From Bin127 sp965249505 (GTDB taxonomy: Bacteria; Chloroflexota; Dehalococcoidia; Lucifugimonadales; Lucifugimonadaceae): a stretch of 64,000 bases of DNA. The stretch lies in NCBI GenBank assembly GCA_965249505.1, contig OZ252238.1, positions 2,356,001 through 2,420,000 of the forward strand, in the 5' to 3' direction. A program made the position numbers and the translations under genes. The notes below the pieces were generated by a model. The model ran no database searches and had not been told where the DNA came from. It worked only from the letters and a program-made list of their open reading frames with translations. Each line of letters begins with the position of its first letter. Position 1 is the stretch's first letter. This document shows positions 1 to 9,474 of the stretch, in pieces.

Positions 1-12
1 ACGATTGGCGTT

Positions 13-741
13 GTGAACCTAGCTTCAATGATCAGCGCATTGGTCAACGTAGCCCGTACAGCGAGTGGTAATGGTCGCACTTTCGGCCCGGTTACGTTCA
101 ACCCCGTCGCTTCTGGTTCAGAGATGGAACGGGCCATCAGAGCTACCAAGGGTGTCGATGACAGAGTCGTCGCTGCCATAATGAGCGTGCCGCGTCACAA
201 ATTCGTGCTTGCGTCTGACCTGGGTCAGGCCTATGAGAATCGCGCGCTTTCGATCGGCAAGGGTCAGACAATCTCTCAACCGAGTCTTGTGGCACACATG
301 ATCTCCGAACTAAAGTTGCCAACCGACGCAAAACGAGTCTTGGATCTGGGGGCCGGATCTGGATATCAGAGCGCAATCCTCGCCCTGCTCGCAGAATCAG
401 TAGTGGCAGTCGAACGCATCCCATCGTTGGCAGAGTCAGCGTCTTCAAGACTGCTCCATCTTGGCTATAGCAACGTACGTGTCGAGGTGGCCAGCGATGA
501 CGCCCTCGGTTACGTTGCGGGAGCGCCTTATGACGGGATAATCGTAGGTGCCGCAGCACCCGAGGTCCCGACATCGTTGGTCGCTCAATTGGCCCCGGGG
601 GCAAGGCTTGTAATCCCGGTTGGTAAGAACCGACCGCAGAGGCTCGCTACCGTAACCAGACACTCTTCAGGCGAAGGCTTCGACACGAAACTCGGAGTCG
701 ACGTAGTGTTCGTTCCGCTTATTGGGCCGGAGGCTTGGTGA
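13..741 (+). CDS. pcm: Protein-L-isoaspartate O-methyltransferase family protein
   Basis: Probably a SAM-dependent cytosolic enzyme that methylates isoaspartyl residues to start repair of aged proteins. The family hallmark GQTISQP is at residues 84-90. The SAM-binding glycine-rich motif VLDLGAGSGYQS is at about 109-120, followed by VVAVER, the acidic end of strand beta2. The open frame begins with GTG at the window edge. An ATG at 124 would give about 205 residues, closer to the usual family length, so the first 37 residues may not be translated. gatB follows 73 nt downstream on the same strand. The family is clear; strict L-isoaspartyl specificity is inferred. Confidence 0.85.
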   Translation: MNLASMISALVNVARTASGNGRTFGPVTFNPVASGSEMERAIRATKGVDDRVVAAIMSVPRHKFVLASDLGQAYENRALSIGKGQTISQPSLVAHMISELKLPTDAKRVLDLGAGSGYQSAILALLAESVVAVERIPSLAESASSRLLHLGYSNVRVEVASDDALGYVAGAPYDGIIVGAAAPEVPTSLVAQLAPGARLVIPVGKNRPQRLATVTRHSSGEGFDTKLGVDVVFVPLIGPEAW

Positions 742-814
742 TTCGTTCGCGGAGCGCGTTTCGAGCAAAATAGAGTCGATGCGAACTGTTTGCACTATTC
801 CTTGACGGTTGACT

Positions 815-2302
815 ATGGCTGAAAATAAAAATGCGTTCGAAGCTGTCATCGGCTTGGAGACCCACGTCCAGCTCAATACGAAGAGCAAGATGTTCTCTTG
901 GTCGGGCGCCGGGTATCAACGCGCTGAGCCGAACACACTGGTTGACCCTGTGTCGATGGCTTTGCCGGGCACGCTCCCAGTCGTGAACAAACGCGCTGTC
1001 GAATCGGCCATCATGATAGGCTTGGCGTTGAACTGCGGCGTTGCCGAGATCACTAAGTTCGATCGTAAGCAGTACACCTACCCCGACCTCATGAAGGGGT
1101 ACCAGATCTCCCAGTACGACGAACCCATCTGCATCGATGGATGGCTCGATCTCCCGACCGATCCTCCGTACCGAGTCGGCATAAATCGCGTTCACATGGA
1201 AGAAGACGTCGCGCGGTTGGTCCACGTCGAATCACCCACCGGCGGAGTGGTGCATTCACTTCTCGACATCAACCGCGCAGGTGTGCCACTGATGGAGATC
1301 GTCACCGAACCCGACATGCGCACCCCCGAACAGGCGGAGACGTACATCACTTCATTGCAAGCGATCATCCGCTACTTGGGCGTGGGAACCGCAAATATGG
1401 AGGAGGGTTCCTTCCGTTGCGACGCCAACATCAGCGTCAGACCGGTCGGTTCCGAAACTTTGGGTGAAAAAGTCGAAGTCAAGAACATGAACCGCGTGAG
1501 GGCCGTCAGAGAAGCGATCGAATTTGAGATCGAACGGCAGATCGAGGCCATTTCACGCGGAGAACGGATAGTCCAAGAGACTCGGGGGTGGCTGGATGGC
1601 GACAAGCGCACCGTGAGTCAGCGCAGCAAGGAAGACGCCCACGACTATCGTTACTTCCCTGAGCCAGACATACCGCCTCTCCGCATCGACCGAAGTTGGC
1701 TCTCGACCATCGAAGCTGGCATGCCTGAGTTGCCCGCTGAAAAAAAGAAGCGTTTTGGCGATGAGTGGGACCTTTCCGACTACGACATCGACCTCGTAAC
1801 GGAAACCCGAAGCAAGGCAGATTATTTCGAAAAGGTGATGGCTGAGGTCGACGGCGCATCGACCGATGAAGGGCGAGAGTTCGCCAAGGAAACTGCGAAT
1901 TGGCTAAATGGTGAGATGGCCCGTTACATGAGCGAGAACAACATCGCTGACGTAAACGACGCAAATGTCGAACCGGCAAGCCTGGCCACGCTCGTACGAC
2001 GATTCCAGAAGCGGGAGATCAACAACAACTCTGCCAAGCGAGTATTCAACGAGATGTGCCAAAATGGCGCCAAACCCGATGAAGTAATCGAACGTTTGGG
2101 CTTGGCATCTGTGGGCGATGAAGACCAGCTAGGGCCTATCGTCGCCGAAGTGATAGCCAATAACGAATCGGCTGCAGATGACTACAGAAACGGCAAGGAA
2201 AACGCCATCCGCTTCCTCATGGGCCAAGTGATGAAGGCCACCAGAGGCAGGGCCGACGCTCAGCTAGTCATGCGTCTCTTGGCAGAGGCACTGAAACAGT
2301 AA
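815..2302 (+). CDS. gatB: Aspartyl/glutamyl-tRNA(Asn/Gln) amidotransferase subunit B
   Basis: GatB binds mischarged Glu-tRNA(Gln) or Asp-tRNA(Asn) and carries the kinase/transamidation site, using ammonia supplied by GatA. The N-terminal half carries the GatB cradle with FEAVIGLETHVQLNTKSKMF near the start and DINRAGVPLMEIVTEPD near residue 155. The C-terminal third is a YqeY-like helical domain ending in GRADAQLVMRLL. Length (495 aa) is normal. I chose the ATG at 815; a TTG two codons upstream is also open. gatA and gatC are not in the window, so the complex is encoded at separate loci. Its presence suggests indirect charging of Gln and/or Asn tRNAs. Confidence 0.97.
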   Translation: MAENKNAFEAVIGLETHVQLNTKSKMFSWSGAGYQRAEPNTLVDPVSMALPGTLPVVNKRAVESAIMIGLALNCGVAEITKFDRKQYTYPDLMKGYQISQYDEPICIDGWLDLPTDPPYRVGINRVHMEEDVARLVHVESPTGGVVHSLLDINRAGVPLMEIVTEPDMRTPEQAETYITSLQAIIRYLGVGTANMEEGSFRCDANISVRPVGSETLGEKVEVKNMNRVRAVREAIEFEIERQIEAISRGERIVQETRGWLDGDKRTVSQRSKEDAHDYRYFPEPDIPPLRIDRSWLSTIEAGMPELPAEKKKRFGDEWDLSDYDIDLVTETRSKADYFEKVMAEVDGASTDEGREFAKETANWLNGEMARYMSENNIADVNDANVEPASLATLVRRFQKREINNNSAKRVFNEMCQNGAKPDEVIERLGLASVGDEDQLGPIVAEVIANNESAADDYRNGKENAIRFLMGQVMKATRGRADAQLVMRLLAEALKQ

Positions 2303-2394
2303 TCGGGGCTGGGAATCGGGCCTTTTATGTTAGCCTCGTAACTTGGTACACGCGGAGAGAATCCGCCTAGTTCTTCAACAGTAAATCGCCGATT

Positions 2395-2604
2395 ATGTGG
2401 TTCCAAGTCACTCTTTTAGCCCTCGCAATCATCCTGATTGTCGTGCTGCTGTTGCAAGCCCGAGGAAACAACCCCTCGGTTTTCGGTCAGGCCGAGAGCA
2501 CGTTCCGCGTTAGGCGCGGAGTTGAGAAGCTGCTCTTCAGAACCACGATCATCCTGACGGTAATCTTCGTCACAGTGGCTATCGCCAACGTGCGCTTCAC
2601 CTAA
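2395..2604 (+). CDS. secG: Preprotein translocase subunit SecG
   Basis: Small (69 aa) subunit of the SecYEG protein-conducting channel in the cytoplasmic membrane. Two hydrophobic segments (residues about 3-20 and 48-66) flank a polar loop containing GNNPSVFGQAES, the usual SecG loop pattern. The length is typical. It stands alone 92 nt after gatB and converges with cysS, whose stop lies only 20 bp away. The upstream gap holds a small hairpin (2352-2366) of unclear meaning. Confidence 0.9.
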   Translation: MWFQVTLLALAIILIVVLLLQARGNNPSVFGQAESTFRVRRGVEKLLFRTTIILTVIFVTVAIANVRFT

Positions 2605-2624
2605 GGGCCAACCGCGAACCCGGC

Positions 2625-4016
2625 CTAGGCCCAGCTCCACGTCGTGCCCGAGGGTGCGTCGGCAATCTCGACGCCCATATCACTCAACCTGTCCCTAATC
2701 TCGTCGGCCCTCGCGTAGTCGCGGCGTGACCTCGCCTCGGCGCGCTCCTCGATCAACCTTTCGACTTCAGCGTTGACCGCACCAGCATCACCTGATTCCT
2801 CGCTGCGATCGGGCTCTTCAAGTGTGAGACCCAAAATCCCCGTCAGTTCGATCAGCATTTGCTGGGCATCACTGACATCCGCCCTGTTCGTCGCGCCTCG
2901 GAAAATCTCGCTCGCCAACTCGAATATCGATGCCAGCGCCGCCGGCGTTCCAAGATCGTCGTCCATTGCCTCGATGAACTCGTCACGATATCGAGTCGGG
3001 TCGACAACCTCGTCACTCACGTCGCCGGGTGGGGCGATAACGGAGGCCTGGCGCAATCTCCTGACGGCCCTTTCAGCCGCCTGCAAGTGCTCCACTGCAT
3101 AGCTGGCAGGATTTCGATAGTGGCTCTGGAATATCCAGAGTCGAATCGCATCGGCGGAGTAGATACTCAGCGCCTCTCGCACGGTGACGAAGTTGCCGAG
3201 CGATTTCGACATCTTCTCATCGCCGCCCATTCTCAAGAGTCCGTTATGCACCCAGAAACGCGCAAATGGCACTATCCCAGTCGCTGTCTCTGACTGGGCG
3301 ATCTCGTTTTCATGATGAGGGAACACGAGATCCAGACCTCCGCCGTGAATGTCGATCTGTTCGCCCAAGTGCTGCCTCGCCATCGCGCTGCACTCGATGT
3401 GCCAACCGGGTCTACCTCTGCCCCAAGGGCTGTCCCACTGAGGCTCGCCTTCTTTCCATGCCTTCCAAAGGGCAAAATCTTCGGCGTTTTCTTTAGCCAT
3501 GTCTGGTTCGAGACGGGCGAGAAAGGTGCCGGTGTCGTCTCTGTGGCGTCGACTCAGCTTTCCGTAGTCGTCGTCACGATGAACTCGGTAGTAAACAGAA
3601 CCCTCGGCTTCGTATGCCGCACCCGAATCGACCAACATCTCGATTAGTTCGACGATGTTCTCGATCTCTTCCGTCACCCGTGGGTGCGCATCGGCGCGGC
3701 TGACGTTCAAGCCGTCCATTGCGTTGAGAAACGACTCGACATGCTGCTGGGTGAGCTCGTACCAATCCTGGTTCAATTCTGCGGCGCGGACGATGATTTT
3801 GTCGTCGACGTCCGTGAAGTTTTGGACACGAACAACATTGATGCCGCGATACTGCATGTAGTTTTGCAGCACCTCGAATATCACCGTCGCCAACGCGTGC
3901 CCCAGATGCGGTTCATCGTAGGTCGTGACGCCACATACATACATTCGCACCGGATCGTAGATCTGATCGAACGGTTCTTTGCGTCGAGTCAGGCCATTGT
4001 AAAGCTGAAGGGGCAT
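2625..4016 (-). CDS. cysS: Cysteinyl-tRNA synthetase
   Basis: Class I aminoacyl-tRNA synthetase that charges tRNA(Cys). The HIGH-type motif is HLGH at residues 37-40 and KMSKS is at 268-272. The zinc ligands characteristic of CysRS can be placed at Cys28, Cys209, His234 and Glu238 (HHENE). Length (463 aa) is normal for the bacterial enzyme, with the short C-terminal anticodon-binding region. It lies 37 nt downstream of ispDF on the same strand and is probably co-transcribed with it. Confidence 0.97.
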   Translation of the reverse strand: MPLQLYNGLTRRKEPFDQIYDPVRMYVCGVTTYDEPHLGHALATVIFEVLQNYMQYRGINVVRVQNFTDVDDKIIVRAAELNQDWYELTQQHVESFLNAMDGLNVSRADAHPRVTEEIENIVELIEMLVDSGAAYEAEGSVYYRVHRDDDYGKLSRRHRDDTGTFLARLEPDMAKENAEDFALWKAWKEGEPQWDSPWGRGRPGWHIECSAMARQHLGEQIDIHGGGLDLVFPHHENEIAQSETATGIVPFARFWVHNGLLRMGGDEKMSKSLGNFVTVREALSIYSADAIRLWIFQSHYRNPASYAVEHLQAAERAVRRLRQASVIAPPGDVSDEVVDPTRYRDEFIEAMDDDLGTPAALASIFELASEIFRGATNRADVSDAQQMLIELTGILGLTLEEPDRSEESGDAGAVNAEVERLIEERAEARSRRDYARADEIRDRLSDMGVEIADAPSGTTWSWA

Positions 4017-4053
4017 AAGTGAGAAATGATCAGATTAGATGTGTCGATTCTAA

Positions 4054-5322
4054 CTACCCGGAAGATGATCTCAACGTAGCTATCGCTTCCGCAGCGATGC
4101 CCTCCCCTGCGCCGATCATGCCCACGCCGTCTGTCGACGTTACCTTCACGTTGACTCGAGAGTCATCCAATCCCAGTATTCGTCCGATGCTACGCTCCAT
4201 CAAATCGAGTCGATCACCCAGGCGAGGACGCTGAGCAATCACCGTCGCGTCGATGTGAACGACCTCCCAACCGCCTTCGAACGCGAGCTGAGCCGCACGC
4301 CGAACGAAAAAGTCGCTGTCGGCGTTCGTGTAACGATCGTCAGTAGACGGGAAGTTTGTTCCGAGATCACCTTCACCGGCTGCGCCGAGAATCGAACTGG
4401 CCACGGCGTGCAACAACACATCGCCGTCGGAGTGGCCTTCCAGATGAAATCCGAACTCGATTTCGAGGCCCCCGAGAACCAGAGGTCCACCGGGCGCCAA
4501 TCGGTGGCCATCTACACCTATGCCGTGCCGATACGTGAAACTTGATCTCCCACCATCTTCCTTTTGAGCAATCATGGCCTGGGCGACGATCAAGTCGTTG
4601 GGAGTGGTGATTTTTATGTTGCCGATCTCACCTTCAAAAACCGCCACCAATCCACCGGCCAACTCCACCATCGACGCGTCATCAGTTACATCTTCTCTGA
4701 TCGATTCATGAGCCGCTGTCAAAATTTCCCGTCTGAAAATCTGCGGAGTCTGTATCGAGCGGAACTCACTTCTGTCGGGAGTCTCTACCGCCAATCCACG
4801 ATCGACTCGCTTGATAGTGTCTGAAACGGGCAAACCCGGCACGGCCGCACCGAACTGGGTCGCAACATCTAGTCCTTTGCGCAACATTTCATCCGAAATG
4901 AATGGCCTAGCCCCGTCATGAACCGCGATGAATTCTGCCGATGCACCGGCATCTTCCAGGGCGTCTAGACCCGCTTTGACCGAATCCTGGCGGCGTTCGC
5001 CGCCTTCGACCACGAGAACGCGCTCGGAGGCATCCATCGCAACCAGCATCCGCCGCATGTTCGAGAATTCCGAGGATCGAACTACGACTGCTATGCGATC
5101 GACAAGATCGGAGCCATCCAACACGTTCAGGGCGTGGCATATCACCGGTTCGTCACCCAGGATTGCGGTCATTTTGTCGATGCCAGCCATCCTTTGCGAC
5201 GCTCCAGCCGCCACAACTATTGCATCGATGGCAAATTCAGTATCTAGACGCGGAACACCCATGGATCGTTTCATTAAAGCGGTGAGAGTTCGTTTCAGTG
5301 CCTCAATTGTCGCGGACGGCAT
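4054..5322 (-). CDS. ispDF: Bifunctional IspD/IspF (MEP cytidylyltransferase / MECDP synthase)
   Basis: One polypeptide carries two non-consecutive steps of the MEP isoprenoid pathway. Residues about 31-250 are IspD, with the nucleotide-binding AAGASQRM motif and HDGARPF at 135-141. Residues about 262-420 are IspF, with zinc ligands Asp271 and His273 in GIGVDGH and a third histidine in GHSDGDVLLHA. Total length (422 aa) fits the known fusion. The ATG at 5322 gives about 30 residues before the first IspD strand; ATGs at 5274 or 5262 are plausible shorter starts. The product feeds the polyprenyl and squalene genes at 10-16 kb. The gene for IspE, which acts between these two steps, is not in the window. 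Confidence 0.95.
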   Translation of the reverse strand: MPSATIEALKRTLTALMKRSMGVPRLDTEFAIDAIVVAAGASQRMAGIDKMTAILGDEPVICHALNVLDGSDLVDRIAVVVRSSEFSNMRRMLVAMDASERVLVVEGGERRQDSVKAGLDALEDAGASAEFIAVHDGARPFISDEMLRKGLDVATQFGAAVPGLPVSDTIKRVDRGLAVETPDRSEFRSIQTPQIFRREILTAAHESIREDVTDDASMVELAGGLVAVFEGEIGNIKITTPNDLIVAQAMIAQKEDGGRSSFTYRHGIGVDGHRLAPGGPLVLGGLEIEFGFHLEGHSDGDVLLHAVASSILGAAGEGDLGTNFPSTDDRYTNADSDFFVRRAAQLAFEGGWEVVHIDATVIAQRPRLGDRLDLMERSIGRILGLDDSRVNVKVTSTDGVGMIGAGEGIAAEAIATLRSSSG

Positions 5323-5392
5323 AATCGACGCCCGTCGTCACGAGCCAACAATCGATCATCTCCGATTTAGTCTCGTCGCGCCTCGCGAGCGA

Positions 5393-6097
5393 CTAAAACA
5401 GACCTGCGAATTGCGACCGGAACAGGCCCTCTAGCCACTCTATGCCCTCGCGACACGCGTAAGCCATGATGATCAACCTGAGTGTCTTCCCGATAAAGAC
5501 GTAGACGATGAATTTCTTGTACGGATAGCCAACGGCGCCAGCGGCAATACCTGCCACATCGATGACCGGATTCGGAATGAATGCAAGCACGAATATCGTT
5601 ATGCCGCCACGTCGCTCCATCAAGCTTCTTATCCGCGGATACCAGCGGACATTTTCGACCATGCGGTGTCCCGCAAAACCAGCTAGATACGCGGTTGTCT
5701 CTCCCAGTGCAGCTCCGGTCCCGCCAATCAATCCGAGTAACCCAAGGTGCAGGCCTAGCGACTCCGTCGCAGCGACACATACCGCCAATACACCTGGTAT
5801 AGGAATTAAGATCGACGCCGAGCCGATCACGTTCAGATAAAAGGTTGCCGGGTACCCAACCTGTTCGACATCCAGAAATCCGTTGGCCCACATCCAGACC
5901 CCGACCGCCGTCGAGGTCGCAACGGTAGTCCAAATTGCTAGATGAATGAGCCGGGGATGGGCTGCGAGTTTTGCAATTGTCGCATCGCCAGCCCGATTCA
6001 ACCAGTTCAGAACTGATCTGATTGCCGACTCGTTTTTGAATGATGGATCTTCGGGTGGCGCCTCGTTTGCTGGTTGAACTGTCACACGAGGCGCCAT
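5393..6097 (-). CDS. VTT-domain (DedA/SNARE-associated family) membrane protein
   Basis: Integral membrane protein of 234 aa with a VTT-type core. After a polar N-terminal stretch of about 45 residues come several hydrophobic segments. One carries GGTGAALGETTAYLAGFAG, which matches the family's conserved G-x3-G entry region. The FIPNPVIDVAGIAAGA segment resembles the re-entrant arginine/proline loop of DedA proteins. Family members are linked to lipid scrambling and membrane homeostasis, but no specific substrate can be read here. It lies 30 nt downstream of the Clp ATPase gene and may be read with it. Confidence 0.8.
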   Translation of the reverse strand: MAPRVTVQPANEAPPEDPSFKNESAIRSVLNWLNRAGDATIAKLAAHPRLIHLAIWTTVATSTAVGVWMWANGFLDVEQVGYPATFYLNVIGSASILIPIPGVLAVCVAATESLGLHLGLLGLIGGTGAALGETTAYLAGFAGHRMVENVRWYPRIRSLMERRGGITIFVLAFIPNPVIDVAGIAAGAVGYPYKKFIVYVFIGKTLRLIIMAYACREGIEWLEGLFRSQFAGLF

Positions 6098-6127
6098 TTG
6101 GGGATTTTACATGCCCCTTAACACCGG

Positions 6128-8488
6128 TCACGCGGCAATGGCACTCGATGCAGCGGCCAATCCAGGGTGTTCACTGGTCGACATGAACGAAAACTCACCA
6201 TCTGCCAAATCGATGACGACGTGAGAACCATCAGGCGCATCACCCGACAGCATGAACATCGCCAGCGGTGATTCGATGTGCCGTTGGATAGCCCTGGCTA
6301 AAGGACGGCCCCCCTGCCGCGCATCAAAACCTCGTTCGATCAACTCGTCCTTCGCCTCGGGAGTCAACTCGATCGTGATATTCCTATCGCCTAATCTGAG
6401 TTGCACTTCACCCAACATTCTTTCCAAGATCTGTGCGACATCGTGCCGGTCCAACGCATCGAACACAATGATGTCGTCGATCCTGTTAAGGAATTCCGGC
6501 GAGAAGTAGGACTTTAACGCGTCTTCGTAGTTCCGAGACATGCCGCCGTTGGCTGAATTGGAGCTCTTCACGCCGGCGCCGCTTATCGGGAAACCCAACT
6601 CTCCAGATGATTGAGCGCTTGAACCAAGATTGCTTGTCATGATGATTATGGTGTTTCGGAAGTCAACCTTCCTGCCATGACCATCAGTCAAGCGGCCGTC
6701 GTCAAAGATCTGAAGCATTGCGTTGTACGCCGAAGGGTGCGCTTTTTCGATCTCGTCGAACAAGATGACACTGTATGGCCGACGACGCACCGCCTCCGTG
6801 AGTTGGCCGGCGTCTTCGTATCCCACATAACCGGGAGGAGACCCGATCATCCTAGCTACGCTGTGCTGCTCCTGGAACTCCGACATGTCGAGCCTGATCA
6901 TGTGGTCCTCATCGTCGAACATGAACTCGGCCAACGACCTCGCCAATTCGGTTTTCCCGACCCCGGTCGGTCCCATGAAGAGAAACACGCCGATCGGACG
7001 TCTCGGGTCTTTCAACCCCATGCGTGCTCGACGGACGGCGTCAGATAGCTGGCTCACCGCCGTGTTTTGGCTGACGATGCGCTGGTGGAGTCTGTCCTCT
7101 AGCCTCATCAATCTCTCGGCATCCGCTTCGATCAATCTCGTCACCGGCACGCCAACTCTTTCTGAAATCAACTCAGCGATGTCGCCTTCGGCAATAGTCA
7201 AAGGCCCGTCCGCTTCGAGTTCATCACCTTTGTGGCCCAAAGATTCGTGTGCCAACCTGGCCTTCGCGGAAGCCTCGTCGATCATGTCAACAGCTTTGTC
7301 AGGCAGTTGGCGATCAGAAATGTAGCGGGAGCTGAGATTCACTGCAGCCTCTAACGCCTCGTCGCTCAGGATCACGTCGTGGTGCTTCTCGTATCGAGGC
7401 CGCAAAGTCTCCAGCATCTTCACAGCCGTGACCACATCTGGCTCCTCGACCCAGATCGGCGAGAAGCGACGCTCAAGCGCCGAGTCCTTCTCAATGAAGT
7501 TCCGGTACTCGGCAGGTGTCGTCGCGCCGACGACCTGCAACTCGCCACGAGCCAGCGCGGGCTTCATCATGTTGCCTGCGTCAAGCGAACCATCGGCCGA
7601 AGTCCCGGCCCCGACGACGGTGTGAATTTCGTCGACGAACAGAATGATCTCGCCTCGAGCAGCCTTCACATCATCCATAACCCCTTTGAGCCGTTCTTCG
7701 AATTCGCCTCGGAACTTTGCTCCTGAAAGGAGGCTGCCCATGTCTAACGCCAGCACATGCTTGTCCTTTAACGATGCGGGCACGTCGCCGTTGATGATCC
7801 TCTGCGCCAACCCCTCCACTATCGCGGTCTTGCCGACCCCGGCATCGCCGATCAGTGCAGGGTTGTTCTTCGTGCGACGTGTCAAGGTCTGCATCACTCG
7901 CCCGATCTCGACGTCTCTGCCAACCACAGGATCCAGTTTGCCTTCGGCTGCCAACGCAGTGAGGTCGACGGCGTACTTCCGCAACATGCCGTAGCCGCTC
8001 TCGGCGTCTGGGCTTGTCACTCTCGCCGCTCCCCTGATCTGGTGGACGGCGACGTACACCCGCTCGGACGTAATGTAGTGCTTAGAGAGCACGGCTGCCA
8101 AGTCGCCATCGGCTTCTTCGACTATTGCGATGAGCAGGTGATCGACGGTGATTAGATCGTCGCCGAACTTGCTATCTCTTATCGATCTGGCCTTGACCAG
8201 CACGTTGTCGACGCGCGGAGTCATCAAAATCTGATGTTGGCCGCCCTGGCGATTCCGGTTGGCTGCTGGCTTGATGTCGATCAAGCGCCGAACGTCGGCG
8301 CGCAGAGTCTCAACGTCTACATCGATTTGATTCAAGACGGTTACAGCTGTACTTTCGGGCACATCCAATAGGCCGTAGAAGAGATGCTCAACATCCCAAA
8401 GGCCCTGCGCCCGATCCACGACGAATCTTTGTGAAGCGGCCACTGCGTCGCGTGCCATCTTCGTAAAGTTATCTGGTGAAATGCTCAT
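6128..8488 (-). CDS. Clp-family two-domain AAA+ unfoldase (ClpC/ClpA-like)
   Basis: ATP-dependent protein unfoldase of 786 aa. A Clp repeat N-domain (about 1-150) precedes the first AAA+ module, with Walker A GDAGVGKT at 214-221 and Walker B FVDEIH at 284-289. The second AAA+ module has Walker A GPTGVGKT at 506-513. The region between the modules (about 411-433) is only some 20 residues long. This excludes the long coiled-coil propeller of ClpB and is too short for a ClpC UVR motif. LGF at 631-633 sits where ClpC proteins carry the ClpP-docking loop, so I favour a protease-coupled unfoldase over a ClpB disaggregase. It follows the DnaJ-like gene by 67 nt on the same strand. No clpP is in the window. 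Confidence 0.9.
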   Translation of the reverse strand: MSISPDNFTKMARDAVAASQRFVVDRAQGLWDVEHLFYGLLDVPESTAVTVLNQIDVDVETLRADVRRLIDIKPAANRNRQGGQHQILMTPRVDNVLVKARSIRDSKFGDDLITVDHLLIAIVEEADGDLAAVLSKHYITSERVYVAVHQIRGAARVTSPDAESGYGMLRKYAVDLTALAAEGKLDPVVGRDVEIGRVMQTLTRRTKNNPALIGDAGVGKTAIVEGLAQRIINGDVPASLKDKHVLALDMGSLLSGAKFRGEFEERLKGVMDDVKAARGEIILFVDEIHTVVGAGTSADGSLDAGNMMKPALARGELQVVGATTPAEYRNFIEKDSALERRFSPIWVEEPDVVTAVKMLETLRPRYEKHHDVILSDEALEAAVNLSSRYISDRQLPDKAVDMIDEASAKARLAHESLGHKGDELEADGPLTIAEGDIAELISERVGVPVTRLIEADAERLMRLEDRLHQRIVSQNTAVSQLSDAVRRARMGLKDPRRPIGVFLFMGPTGVGKTELARSLAEFMFDDEDHMIRLDMSEFQEQHSVARMIGSPPGYVGYEDAGQLTEAVRRRPYSVILFDEIEKAHPSAYNAMLQIFDDGRLTDGHGRKVDFRNTIIIMTSNLGSSAQSSGELGFPISGAGVKSSNSANGGMSRNYEDALKSYFSPEFLNRIDDIIVFDALDRHDVAQILERMLGEVQLRLGDRNITIELTPEAKDELIERGFDARQGGRPLARAIQRHIESPLAMFMLSGDAPDGSHVVIDLADGEFSFMSTSEHPGLAAASSAIAA

Positions 8489-8555
8489 TGCCAGTTAAAT
8501 TCTCCTTTTGCATACAGTTGAGTTTCGAGTTGGTTGAACGGCGACGTTCACAGCC

Positions 8556-9395
8556 TCAACTCCGCTCCAGACCTCGCAGCCGTTCATAAAGTTCCTTCTG
8601 TTCGGTCGTCAGATCGGCGGGCAAGACCACCATCACTTTGGCGAAAAGATCGCCCCGCTCGTCGGAGCGCAATTTGCGCATTCCCTTGCCGGACAACCGA
8701 ATCGACTCTCCGTTTTGAGTGTCCGGCGGAATCTTGAGCATCAGGCGGCCGTCCAAGGTCTGAACCAGGACTTCACCACCCAAGATGGCATCTAACAATG
8801 GCACTGCCACATCGACGTGCAGGTCGTCTCCGGCCCTCTTGAAACGATGGTGCGCCGCCACACTAACCGTCAACTCGATCGGCGCCATGCCACTGGGATT
8901 AAGGCGAACCTTGCCGCCGTCTGAGATGCCCGCCGGAATATCGACCTCCAAGGAGCGCGAGCGACCTTCCGCACCGCCAAGTGTCAACAGTCGCGTGCAG
9001 CCGTGAAACGCTTCTTCGAGATTGATCTCAACATCAACGTTCTGAGGCGCGGGCTCGCCGAAGCCCCCTCTGCCGCCGAAAAAGTTGAATAGATTTCGCG
9101 GATCCATTGACGCTTGCCGTACATCATTGAACCTAAAGCCGCTTCCCTTCCGGAGTTCGTCGGCGTGCCGCCAGTTATCGCCGAATTCGTCATAATCACG
9201 ACGTTTTTCGGCATCGCTTAGCACATCGTAGGCTTCGTTGACCTGTTTGAATCGTGCCTCCGCCATCGGATCGGTATCGTTCAAATCTGGGTGAAACTGG
9301 CGCGCAAGCCTCCTGAAGGCGCGCTTAACTTCATCGTCGGTTGCACCGCGATCGATCTCTAAGACTGAGTAGTAGTTCTTGACAGCCACTGCCAT
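8556..9395 (-). CDS. DnaJ/CbpA-type co-chaperone without zinc finger
   Basis: J-domain protein of 279 aa that should stimulate DnaK ATPase activity. The J domain is at residues 7-70, with the essential HPD at 35-37. A glycine/phenylalanine-rich link (FNFFGGRGGFGEP) follows, then the beta-sandwich C-terminal substrate-binding domains. The Cys-rich zinc domain of full DnaJ is absent, so it is CbpA-like. I chose the ATG at 9395 over the TTG two codons upstream because AGGAAT lies at suitable distance. It is the first gene of the minus-strand stress unit, and its promoter abuts that of hsp20. dnaK is not in the window. Confidence 0.92.
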   Translation of the reverse strand: MAVAVKNYYSVLEIDRGATDDEVKRAFRRLARQFHPDLNDTDPMAEARFKQVNEAYDVLSDAEKRRDYDEFGDNWRHADELRKGSGFRFNDVRQASMDPRNLFNFFGGRGGFGEPAPQNVDVEINLEEAFHGCTRLLTLGGAEGRSRSLEVDIPAGISDGGKVRLNPSGMAPIELTVSVAAHHRFKRAGDDLHVDVAVPLLDAILGGEVLVQTLDGRLMLKIPPDTQNGESIRLSGKGMRKLRSDERGDLFAKVMVVLPADLTTEQKELYERLRGLERS

Positions 9396-9426
9396 TCTCA
9401 ATATTCCTAAGACGTGAGTTCTTTAC

Positions 9427-9455
9427 ATGATACAGTTTTAAGTTCAATCATGCAA
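9427..9455 (-). promoter_or_regulatory. Predicted sigma70-type promoter of the dnaJ-clp unit
   Basis: On the minus strand TTGCAT (9455-9450) and TATCAT (9432-9427) are separated by exactly 17 nt. The -10 matches the consensus at 5 of 6 positions. It lies about 30 nt upstream of the chosen dnaJ-like start. Its -35 overlaps the left arm of the inverted repeat at 9453-9474. Prediction from sequence only. Confidence 0.55.
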
Positions 9456-9474
9456 GTTTCAATGCAGAAACTTG
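9453..9474. promoter_or_regulatory. Inverted repeat, candidate shared heat-shock operator
   Basis: CAAGTTTC (9453-9460) and GAAACTTG (9467-9474) are perfect 8-bp complementary arms around a 6-nt spacer. The element overlaps the predicted -35 boxes of both divergent stress promoters, so one bound repressor could shut both. It resembles neither the CIRCE element nor a perfect HspR HAIR box. CTTG/CAAG arm ends are shared with HAIR, but the order is inverted. Confidence 0.55.

Noticed and set aside
2340..2370. A terminator for gatB
   Set aside because: GCGGA/TCCGC makes only a 5-bp stem and no T-run follows.
5367..6131. A 254-codon minus-strand frame over the VTT protein
   Set aside because: It is an out-of-frame shadow of the VTT gene; the other frame has membrane helices and family motifs.
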